Shown here: piece by piece, positions 57,567 through 64,000 of the stretch | Layout: the number at the start of each line of letters is the position of its first letter | How positions within the stretch are numbered: position 1 is the first letter of the stretch | NCBI GenBank assembly: GCA_016707525.1 | Contig: JADJHP010000003.1 | Location: 124,001-188,000, forward strand | DNA length: 64,000 nt | Origin: Ignavibacteriota bacterium | Lineage (GTDB): Bacteria > Bacteroidota > Ignavibacteria > UBA10030 > UBA6906 | Direction: 5' to 3' | Made by a program: the position numbers and the translations under genes | The notes under the pieces: model-generated | Databases searched by the model: none | Seen by the model: the letters and a program-made list of their open reading frames with translations, nothing else | Told to the model about the DNA's origin: nothing

Positions 57567-57595
57567 CATTGATGGACAGCAGCGTCGTGGCCATA
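57567..57595 (+). promoter_or_regulatory. Weak candidate promoter of the kdp operon
   Basis: TTGATG (57567-57572), 17 bases, CATATT (57590-57595), about 35 bases before kdpC. Four of six matches in each box. It is the only pair found in the 232-bp gap after the anti-sigma gene. No KdpE box was identified. Confidence 0.3.
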
Positions 57596-57632
57596 TTGGT
57601 CCCCATCACATACGTGAGGGACCCGGTTCATC

Positions 57633-58226
57633 ATGCTCTCAAAGCACATACGTATCGCAGTCATCGTCCTCGGTGCATTCACGGTCATTACCGGAGTGGC
57701 GTATCCCCTTCTGATAACGGTGATCGCGCAGGCCGCCTTTCCAGGACAGGCAAGCGGGAGCTTCATCGTCAAGAACGGCCACACGATAGGATCAGCACTC
57801 ATCGGACAGCCATTCACATCCCCCGGATATTTCTGGTCACGGCCTTCCGCCACCGGGCCGTTCCCGTACAACGCAGGAGCATCGAGCGGCTCGAACCTCG
57901 GCGTGCTGAATCCGGCCTTGCCCAACCGTGTGAAACAGGACGTTGATCGGCTGAAGTCAGCGGACAGCTCGCTGAGTGGGCCGATCCCCGTCGATCTAGT
58001 CACGACCTCGGGAAGCGGGCTGGATCCGCATATCAGCCCCGACGCTGCACAGGTGCAGATCCCGCGTGTCGCGCGTGCACGGGGAATGGCAGAGGCCCGG
58101 GTATCAGACCTCGTGGCGCGCCACACGGAAGGCCGCTTTCTCGGGATATTCGGAGAGCCGCGCGTGAATGTCCTTGTGTTGAACCTTGATCTCGATGCTG
58201 CAACAACCACGAATGGGAGGGAGTGA
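57633..58226 (+). CDS. kdpC: Potassium-transporting ATPase subunit KdpC
   Basis: Inner-membrane chaperone-like subunit of the Kdp K+ pump, 197 residues (typical length about 190). One N-terminal helix (about 8-33) is followed by the periplasmic domain with [22 protein letters not shown], the conserved [12 protein letters not shown], and [33 protein letters not shown], all signatures of KdpC. It is unusual that kdpC is the first gene of the operon, ahead of kdpF, kdpA and kdpB, rather than last. The stop overlaps the next small gene (TGATG at 58224-58228). GAGGG lies about ten bases before the ATG. Confidence 0.95.
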   Translation: MLSKHIRIAVIVLGAFTVITGVAYPLLITVIAQAAFPGQASGSFIVKNGHTIGSALIGQPFTSPGYFWSRPSATGPFPYNAGASSGSNLGVLNPALPNRVKQDVDRLKSADSSLSGPIPVDLVTTSGSGLDPHISPDAAQVQIPRVARARGMAEARVSDLVARHTEGRFLGIFGEPRVNVLVLNLDLDAATTTNGRE

Positions 58227-58336
58227 TGCAGGACCTGCTCTATATCGGTGTCGCCATGGCATTCTTTGGCCTGACCGGACTGCTCGTGAAGCTCTGTGCC
58301 GCGCTCTCCGGTGACAGGCCGGGAGGACGGTCATGA
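58226..58336 (+). CDS. Small single-helix membrane protein in kdp operon
   Basis: A 36-residue protein ([20 protein letters not shown]... ending GDRPGGRS) with one hydrophobic helix and a basic tail. Its start overlaps the kdpC stop and its stop overlaps the kdpF start (ATGA at 58333-58336), so it is translationally locked into the operon. Small proteins of the DLLYIGL...AFFAL type occur upstream of kdpF in several bacteria. It may be an accessory or stabilising peptide like KdpF, but its function is unknown. It is below the usual ORF length limit and is easy to miss. Confidence 0.7.
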   Translation: MQDLLYIGVAMAFFGLTGLLVKLCAALSGDRPGGRS

Positions 58337-58425
58337 GTCTCCTCTACGTTCTGACCGGTCTTCTTGCTGCCGGACTGTTCATCTACCTTGTTGTGGCCCT
58401 CTTGTGGCCGGAGCGATTCGAATGA
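58333..58425 (+). CDS. kdpF: Potassium-transporting ATPase small subunit KdpF
   Basis: A 30-residue peptide with one membrane helix and the KdpF signature FIYLVVALLWPERF at its C-terminus. KdpF stabilises the KdpABC complex in the membrane. It overlaps the preceding small ORF and the following kdpA (ATGA at 58422-58425), which fixes both starts. Confidence 0.9.
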   Translation: MSLLYVLTGLLAAGLFIYLVVALLWPERFE

Positions 58426-60158
58426 CACTCTCAAGCATGATCCAGCTTCTCGCTTTCCTGATCATCCTGCTTGCCACCGTGAAGCCCCTCGGGCTGTACA
58501 TGGGCCGCGTGTACCGGGGCGAACGCACCCTGCTGCACACGGTGCTCGGTCCCCTCGAGCGCCTGATCTACCGGATCGCGGGCATCCGTCCGGATGATGA
58601 GATGGATTGGAAAGAGAATGTCGTCGCCATGCTGCTCTTCAATGGCCTCGGATTCCTCTTCATCTATGCTCTCCAGCGCGTGCAGGGTGTTCTCCCGCTG
58701 AACCCCCAGGGCCTGAGCGCCGTGTCACCCGACTCGTCGTTCAACACCGCCGTCAGCTTCGCCACCAACACCAACTGGCAGGGCTATGGCGGAGAGACAA
58801 CAATGAGCTATCTGACACAAATGATCGGCCTGACCGTCCAGAACTTCGTCTCCGCGGCAACGGGGATGGCCGTTCTTGTGCTGTTCATCCGCGGACTCGT
58901 CCGGCACACAGCACAGACGCTTGGCAGCTTCTGGGTCGATCTGATCCGCAGCGTTGTCTATATCCTCCTGCCGCTGTCGTTCGTACTCGCCCTTGCCCTC
59001 GTGTCGCAGGGTGTCGTGCAGAGCTTCTCAGGATACGCGACCATACCGTTCGTCGACCAGGTCACAGATGCGCAGGGACAACGGGTAGCGGAACAGGTGA
59101 TCGCTGTGGGTCCTGCAGCATCGCAGATCGCGATCAAGCAGCTCGGCACGAACGGAGGCGGATTCTTCAACGTGAACTCGGCGCATCCGTTCGAGAACCC
59201 GACGCCGTTCTCGAACCTGTTGGAGCTGCTGTCGATCCTCCTGATCCCGGCTGCACTGTGTTACACCTACGGCATGCTTGTAGAGGATACGCGGCAGGGG
59301 TGGGCGATCCTTGCGGTGATGGTGTTGATCTTCATCCCCTTTGTGTTCCTGGCGGTCGGCGCAGAACAGAACGGCAACCCGACGATCCAAGCGCTCGGGG
59401 TCGACACCCACGCCTCCGCCGGTCAACCGGGTGGCAACATGGAGGGCAAGGAGGTCCGCTTCGGCATCACGCAGTCGGCGCTGTGGGCGACCGCAACGAC
59501 GGCGGCCTCGAATGGTTCGGTGAATGCGATGCATGACTCCTTCACGCCCATGGGCGGACTCGTGACATTGGTGATGATGCAATTGGGAGAGGTCGTGTTC
59601 GGTGGCGTGGGTTCCGGCCTGTACGGCATGCTCATTTTCGTGATCGTCGCGGTCTTTGTGGCCGGTCTGCTTGTTGGACGGACACCGGAGTACCTCGGTC
59701 ACAAGATCGAGCCCTATGAGATAAAGATGGCCTCGCTCCTCATCCTCATCATGCCACTTCTTGTCCTTGGAGCCACTGCCCTGGGGGTCATCGTTGATGC
59801 CGGCAGGATCTCGATCAGCAACCCGGGCGCGCACGGATTCAGTCAGATCCTGTATGCTTTCACATCCACAGGCAACAACAACGGAAGCGCATTCGGTGGT
59901 CTGGGGGCCAATACCGTCTTCTACAATCTGACCGGAGGGATCGCGATGCTGGTAAGCAGGTATTGGCTGGCGGTGCCGACGCTCGCTCTCGCTGGCGCAC
60001 TGGCGAAGAAGAAGCGTGTTCCTGCCTCCGACGGAACACTGCCGACCCATACGCCTCTCTTTGTCGTCTGGGTGGTAGCGATCGTCCTCCTCGTGGGCGC
60101 GCTCAACTTCCTCCCGGCTCTTGCACTCGGTCCCATTGTGGAGCACCTGTTGCTATGA
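58422..60158 (+). CDS. kdpA: Potassium-transporting ATPase subunit KdpA
   Basis: K+-translocating subunit of the Kdp pump, 578 residues with about ten membrane helices; a SKT-superfamily channel-like protein. Four degenerate selectivity-filter/pore-loop motifs are visible, including [42 protein letters not shown], and [14 protein letters not shown]. The frame is open from 58296, but ATG 58422 overlaps the kdpF stop and gives the normal length and start ([24 protein letters not shown]). The stop overlaps kdpB by ATGA. Together with KdpB it imports K+ at very low external concentration. Confidence 0.97.
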   Translation: MTLSSMIQLLAFLIILLATVKPLGLYMGRVYRGERTLLHTVLGPLERLIYRIAGIRPDDEMDWKENVVAMLLFNGLGFLFIYALQRVQGVLPLNPQGLSAVSPDSSFNTAVSFATNTNWQGYGGETTMSYLTQMIGLTVQNFVSAATGMAVLVLFIRGLVRHTAQTLGSFWVDLIRSVVYILLPLSFVLALALVSQGVVQSFSGYATIPFVDQVTDAQGQRVAEQVIAVGPAASQIAIKQLGTNGGGFFNVNSAHPFENPTPFSNLLELLSILLIPAALCYTYGMLVEDTRQGWAILAVMVLIFIPFVFLAVGAEQNGNPTIQALGVDTHASAGQPGGNMEGKEVRFGITQSALWATATTAASNGSVNAMHDSFTPMGGLVTLVMMQLGEVVFGGVGSGLYGMLIFVIVAVFVAGLLVGRTPEYLGHKIEPYEIKMASLLILIMPLLVLGATALGVIVDAGRISISNPGAHGFSQILYAFTSTGNNNGSAFGGLGANTVFYNLTGGIAMLVSRYWLAVPTLALAGALAKKKRVPASDGTLPTHTPLFVVWVVAIVLLVGALNFLPALALGPIVEHLLL

Positions 60159-62287
60159 CAACCATGGAAGCACAACACAGAGGGGCAGAGATGCATCCGG
60201 CACCAGAGGCACCCACGTTCACGCGCGGCGGCAATGGTCCCCGTTACTTGACGGCCGTGTACGGGTCCGTACTGAAGATGAGCCCCCGTCATATGGTCCG
60301 CAATCCTGTCATGTTCGTGGTCGAGATCGGCAGCGTCGTCACGACCGCGCTGTGGATCCAGGCGCTCTTCGGGATCGGTGAAGCACCGGCCGGGTTCACC
60401 GGGGCGATCGCACTCTGGCTCTGGTTCACGGTCCTGTTCGCCAATTTCTCAGAGGCGGTCGCCGAAGGGCGCGGCAAGGCCCAGGCAGAGGCCCTGAGGC
60501 GTTCCCGGCAATCCACCAAAGCCAAGAAGCTTCGCGATGGGAGGTTTGGCGATCAGTACGAGACCGTTCTCGCAGGAGATCTCCATGCCGGTGACGCGAT
60601 CCTTGCCGAGACAGGCGATGTGATCGCCGCCGATGGCGAAGTGATCGAAGGGATCGCATCGGTTGACGAGAGCGCGATCACCGGTGAAAGTGCGCCGGTC
60701 ATTCGCGAGTCCGGAGGCGACCGGAGCGCCGTCACGGGCGGCACCCGCGTCCTCTCCGACTGGCTGGTCGTCCGCATTACGAGCGAGCCGGGTGGAGGAT
60801 TCCTTGACCGGATGATCTCCCTCATCGAAGGGGCCAGGCGTCAGAAGACACCGAACGAGATCGCGCTGAACATCCTGCTCGCGGCGTTCACGATCATCTT
60901 TCTGGGCGTGTGTGTGACGCTGCTCCCCTTCTCGGTGTTCAGTGTCCATGCCGCGGGACAGGGAACGCCGATCACGGTCACCGTGCTTGTCGCCCTGCTG
61001 GTCTGCCTTATCCCGACCACGATCGGTGGGCTGCTCTCGGCGATCGGCATCGCCGGTATGGACAGAATGATCCGGCACAATGTGATCGCCACGTCCGGCC
61101 GTGCCATTGAGGCTGCAGGCGATGTGGACGTGTTGCTGCTCGACAAGACCGGCACGATCACGCTCGGGAACCGCATGGCAACGGAGTTCACGCCGGCACC
61201 CGGGATCACTGCGGAACGGCTGGCCGATGCAGCGCAGCTCTCATCGATGGCGGACGAGACGCCGGAGGGGCGGTCGATCGCGATCCTCGCCAAGGAACGG
61301 TACGGCCTCCGTGGCCGGGGGCTTCATGATACGTCGGTCCACTTCATCCCCTTCACGGCCCAGACGCGCATGAGCGGCGTCGACATCGTCGGAGAGGGAA
61401 AGCAGCACCGCCGCATACGGAAGGGCGCTGCGGATGCGGTGCGCGGGTTCGTCGAATCCGCCGGAGGCATGATGCCGGCAACGGTCGACAAGGCGATCCA
61501 GGAGATCAGCCGGCAGGGTGCAACGCCTCTGGTGGTCGCGGAGAACAGCGAGGTCCTCGGCGTGATCCATCTCAAGGATATCGTCAAAGGTGGTATCAAA
61601 GAGCGTTTCGCTCACCTCCGGAAGATGGGGATCAGGACGATCATGATCACGGGCGACAACCCGCTCACCGCGGCAGCCATCGCCGCCGAGGCGGGGGTGG
61701 ACGACTTCCTGGCGGAAGCCCGGCCCGAGGACAAGCTCGAGCTGATCCGGGAACATCAGCGTGGGGGACGGCTTGTGGCGATGACGGGCGACGGCACCAA
61801 CGACGCCCCGGCCCTCGCCCAGGCCGACGTGGCTGTGGCCATGAACACCGGGACGCAGTCCGCGCGTGAAGCTTCGAACATGATCGACCTCGACAGCAAT
61901 CCGACCAAACTGATGGAGATCGTGGAGATCGGGAAGCAGTTGCTCATGACGCGCGGGGCGCTGACGACATTCAGCATCGCGAACGACGTGGCAAAGTACT
62001 TCGCGATCATCCCGGCGGCGTTCGCGACGACGTACCCCGTCCTCGGGACGCTGAATATCATGGGACTGCGTTCGCCCGAAAGTGCGATCCTGTCGGCGGT
62101 CATCTTCAATGCCCTGATCATCATCGCGCTGATCCCGCTGGCGCTCACAGGTGTGAGGTATGTGCCGATGAGCGCTGCTTCACTCCTGCGGCGACATCTC
62201 CTCATCTACGGTGTCGGCGGATTGCTCGTGCCATTCGCCGGGATCAAGGCCATCGACATGCTCCTCACGGTTCTCGGGTTGACGTGA
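60155..62287 (+). CDS. kdpB: Potassium-transporting P-type ATPase subunit KdpB
   Basis: Catalytic P-type ATPase of 710 residues. The actuator motif TGES is at residues 176-179, and the phosphorylation motif DKTGT begins at Asp330. KGA in the nucleotide domain, the hinge [21 protein letters not shown], and the class IA extras are present. ATP hydrolysis here powers K+ uptake through KdpA. The 25-30 N-terminal residues before [11 protein letters not shown]... are longer than the usual start; ATG 60155 is taken because it overlaps the kdpA stop, but a later ATG is possible. Last gene of the plus-strand operon; kdpE converges on it after 72 bases. Confidence 0.97.
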   Translation: MTTMEAQHRGAEMHPAPEAPTFTRGGNGPRYLTAVYGSVLKMSPRHMVRNPVMFVVEIGSVVTTALWIQALFGIGEAPAGFTGAIALWLWFTVLFANFSEAVAEGRGKAQAEALRRSRQSTKAKKLRDGRFGDQYETVLAGDLHAGDAILAETGDVIAADGEVIEGIASVDESAITGESAPVIRESGGDRSAVTGGTRVLSDWLVVRITSEPGGGFLDRMISLIEGARRQKTPNEIALNILLAAFTIIFLGVCVTLLPFSVFSVHAAGQGTPITVTVLVALLVCLIPTTIGGLLSAIGIAGMDRMIRHNVIATSGRAIEAAGDVDVLLLDKTGTITLGNRMATEFTPAPGITAERLADAAQLSSMADETPEGRSIAILAKERYGLRGRGLHDTSVHFIPFTAQTRMSGVDIVGEGKQHRRIRKGAADAVRGFVESAGGMMPATVDKAIQEISRQGATPLVVAENSEVLGVIHLKDIVKGGIKERFAHLRKMGIRTIMITGDNPLTAAAIAAEAGVDDFLAEARPEDKLELIREHQRGGRLVAMTGDGTNDAPALAQADVAVAMNTGTQSAREASNMIDLDSNPTKLMEIVEIGKQLLMTRGALTTFSIANDVAKYFAIIPAAFATTYPVLGTLNIMGLRSPESAILSAVIFNALIIIALIPLALTGVRYVPMSAASLLRRHLLIYGVGGLLVPFAGIKAIDMLLTVLGLT

Positions 62288-62359
62288 CCTCCACAATACG
62301 AACGGCGGATGGTTCCCTCCCCGGGGGCACCACCCGCCGCAGCACGACCTCCTGGCTGA

Positions 62360-63052
62360 TCACTCAACGAGCCTGTATCCCACTCCCGCCTCCGTCACAA
62401 GAAGCCGGGGCATGGCGGGATCGTTCTCGATCTTCTTTCTCAACTGACCGACAAAGACACGAAGGTACTGGGTCTCTTCGGCATACGTCGGACCCCAGAT
62501 CTCCCGCAGCAGATACGAGTGGGTGAGCACTTTCCCGGGATTGCGCACGAAGAGTTCCAGCAGAGAGTACTCTGTGGGGGTCAGTTTGATCTGCTGTCCG
62601 CGGACGCTGACGGTACGGGCTGCGATATCGACAGAGAGATCCCCCGCTTCGAACATGCGCTCCTCTTTTCCCGAGAGGCGGTGGCGGAGCAGCGCGCGGA
62701 CGCGCGCGAGAAGTTCCCCCGTACGGAAGGGCTTCGTGAGATAGTCATCCGCCCCCCCGTCGAGAGCACCGACGATCGTCTCTTCTGCTTCGCGGACCGA
62801 GAGGATGAGGACGGGCACCGACGACCATGTCCGCAGTTGCTGGAGCACCGTCGTTCCGTCCATATCGGGCAACCCGAGGTCAAGAATGACGATGTCCGGA
62901 TGATGCGTGGATGCCTGCGCCAGGCCATCGGCCCCGGTCTCCGCCGGCATCACCTTGTACCCTTCCTCTTCGAGTGCACGTTTGAGCAGTCGGCGGATCT
63001 GAACCTCGTCGTCGATGACCAGGATGGTGGCAGGATGGATGGCGGTGCTCAT
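62360..63052 (-). CDS. kdpE: Kdp response regulator KdpE (OmpR family)
   Basis: Transcriptional regulator of 230 residues. The receiver has D14/D15, phospho-acceptor Asp58 (IVILDLGLPDMDG) and K in YLTKPFR. The winged-helix output (about 130-225) includes LTPTEYSLLELFVRNPGKVLTHSYLLREIWGP and the terminal RLLVTEAGVGYRLVE. These match KdpE closely. ATG 63052 overlaps the kdpD stop by ATGA, and the frame upstream of it is unlike the family. It lies convergent to kdpB and is predicted to activate the kdp operon under K+ limitation. Confidence 0.93.
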   Translation of the reverse strand: MSTAIHPATILVIDDEVQIRRLLKRALEEEGYKVMPAETGADGLAQASTHHPDIVILDLGLPDMDGTTVLQQLRTWSSVPVLILSVREAEETIVGALDGGADDYLTKPFRTGELLARVRALLRHRLSGKEERMFEAGDLSVDIAARTVSVRGQQIKLTPTEYSLLELFVRNPGKVLTHSYLLREIWGPTYAEETQYLRVFVGQLRKKIENDPAMPRLLVTEAGVGYRLVE

Positions 63053-64000
63053 GTCAGTTGTACCGTTGGTGGTGGAGAACCAAGGGGCAAACGGATGGTG
63101 AACTGTACCCCTCCTTCGGCGCGGTTGGCGCAACTGATCGCCCCACCGTGGGCAAGGACGATCCCCTGCGAGATCGAGAGGCCCAGGCCCGTCCCACCGG
63201 CCCGGGTGTCTTTCCCCCGGAAGAACTTCTGAAAGACCCGGTCGACCTCGCCGGCGGGGATCCCTTTCCCGTTGTCGGCCACGGAGAGCACGCACTCATT
63301 CCCCTCCACGCGGGCGTCAACGATGATCCGTGTCGCCCCCTCGGCGTGGATCACGGCATTCCTGATGATATTCACCAGTGCCTGTTCCAGGAGTCCTTGA
63401 TCCGCCTGGATCAGGGGGAGGGATTCCGCAACGGAGATACGCACCTCGTGATTGTGGAGCACCTCCTCGAGTTTGCGCACAGCAGTGCCGACGAGATCAG
63501 CGACATCGCACCACGACTTCCGGAGTTTCAGCAGGCCGGACTCCAGGCGCGTCATATCCAGCAAATTCTGGACCAGCGTGTTGAGGCGATCCGCCCCCTC
63601 GCGGATCTCACGGACGATCTCGCGGACCCTCCCGCCCTCCTCATCGGCATGGTTGTCCAACTGGTCCGTCGCACCCATGATCGCTGCTACGGGCGTCCGG
63701 AACTCATGCGACAGCGTATCGAACAGTGTACGATACAGCCGTTCTGATTCCGCAACGACCAGGGTCTTCCTCGTCAGGTCGTGCAGCTGTTCCCGTTCAA
63801 ATGCCGACGAGATCTGACCGAGGAACGCCTGGAATAATGCATCCTGGTCGATCGTGAACGGCTCCCCGGACTGCACGTGGACGCCTATGACACCGAGGGG
63901 GTAGCGCGGGCCGGACAGGGGGTGATACGTGGCGAGCGCTGAGGGCAGCGTGTCGGTGAACCGTCCGGCCTTGTGCTCGTTCCAGTAGACCCATGCCGCG
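63049..64000 (-). CDS. kdpD: Osmosensitive K+ channel histidine kinase KdpD, C-terminal part (cut by window edge)
   Basis: The reading frame continues to 64000 without a stop, so only the C-terminal 317 residues are visible. They include the end of the GAF domain (WVYWNEHKAGRFTDTLPSALATYHPLSGPRYPLGVIGVHVQ), the DHp helix with H-box TLSHEFRTPVAAIMG, N-box LVNIIRNAVIHA, G1 DNGKGIP, F-box and G2 GGTGLGLSISQGIV. Together these match KdpD rather than a generic kinase. The N-terminal UspA-like and four-helix membrane parts must lie to the right. A GTG at 63876 is in frame but internal. The stop overlaps kdpE by ATGA. Confidence 0.93.
   Translation of the reverse strand, partial: AAWVYWNEHKAGRFTDTLPSALATYHPLSGPRYPLGVIGVHVQSGEPFTIDQDALFQAFLGQISSAFEREQLHDLTRKTLVVAESERLYRTLFDTLSHEFRTPVAAIMGATDQLDNHADEEGGRVREIVREIREGADRLNTLVQNLLDMTRLESGLLKLRKSWCDVADLVGTAVRKLEEVLHNHEVRISVAESLPLIQADQGLLEQALVNIIRNAVIHAEGATRIIVDARVEGNECVLSVADNGKGIPAGEVDRVFQKFFRGKDTRAGGTGLGLSISQGIVLAHGGAISCANRAEGGVQFTIRLPLGSPPPTVQLT

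Noticed and set aside
1..64000. CRISPR arrays, prophage, IS elements, integrase or restriction systems
   Set aside because: No regularly spaced repeats, transposase/integrase motifs or phage structural genes were seen anywhere in the window.

Overview
The window looks like a stretch of a GC-rich chromosome from the Bacteroidota/Chlorobi side of the FCB group (Ignavibacteria-like is my best guess). The M6 protease at 9399-12083 ends in a clear type IX secretion (T9SS) sorting domain. There are also a TonB-receptor/OMP-type barrel, a CBM9/DUF5916 barrel, a FadL-type porin and a CsgG-type lipoprotein partner. Several candidate promoters are sigma70-like (TTGACA-type -35, 17-bp spacer) rather than the Bacteroidetes-type TAnnTTTG. 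No phage, insertion sequence, CRISPR array or rRNA was seen; there is one tRNA (Asn).

Layout. 0-23 kb: metal transport (a NicO/UreH-like permease and MgtE) and a set of large exported proteins: a beta-helix/GHL10 glycoside-hydrolase-like enzyme, a TonB-type barrel, the M6 protease with YCF48-like propeller repeats, a GH38 alpha-mannosidase-like enzyme and a tricorn-type S41 protease. A DUF4143-type ATPase and an HTH fragment form a small accessory patch at 12.5-14.3 kb. 22.9-35 kb: a one-direction, largely translationally coupled signalling block with four histidine kinases (two carrying N-terminal receiver domains), three stand-alone receivers or regulators, and a receiver-HDOD output protein, closed by a strong terminator. 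35-50 kb: small operons and single genes, including a DUF5916 barrel, a methyltransferase-like protein, an AraC/DJ-1 regulator divergent from an SRPBCC gene, three DHFR/RibD-like reductases, a CsgG-FadL pair, a patatin-ICMT-cupin operon, an esterase and a di-haem cytochrome c. 50-64 kb: a second very large GH38 enzyme, a CDF metal transporter, an EEP phosphodiesterase, an ECF sigma/anti-sigma pair, and a Kdp potassium system in the unusual order kdpC - small ORF - kdpF - kdpA - kdpB, with kdpED convergent on the other strand. kdpD runs off the right edge.

A recurrent feature is that six otherwise intact genes carry exactly one single-base frameshift. Four of the six fall in G/C homopolymers and would be repaired by adding one base to the run. 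Each repaired gene then has a whole number of codons and a normal family length. This points to homopolymer under-calling in the assembly (or, less likely, slippage-based phase variation) more than to real gene decay, so I report these as frameshifted genes with the probable break point.

Functionally the region suits a heterotroph that exports polysaccharide- and protein-degrading enzymes, watches its surroundings through multi-PAS phosphorelays, and controls K+, Mg2+ and transition-metal levels.
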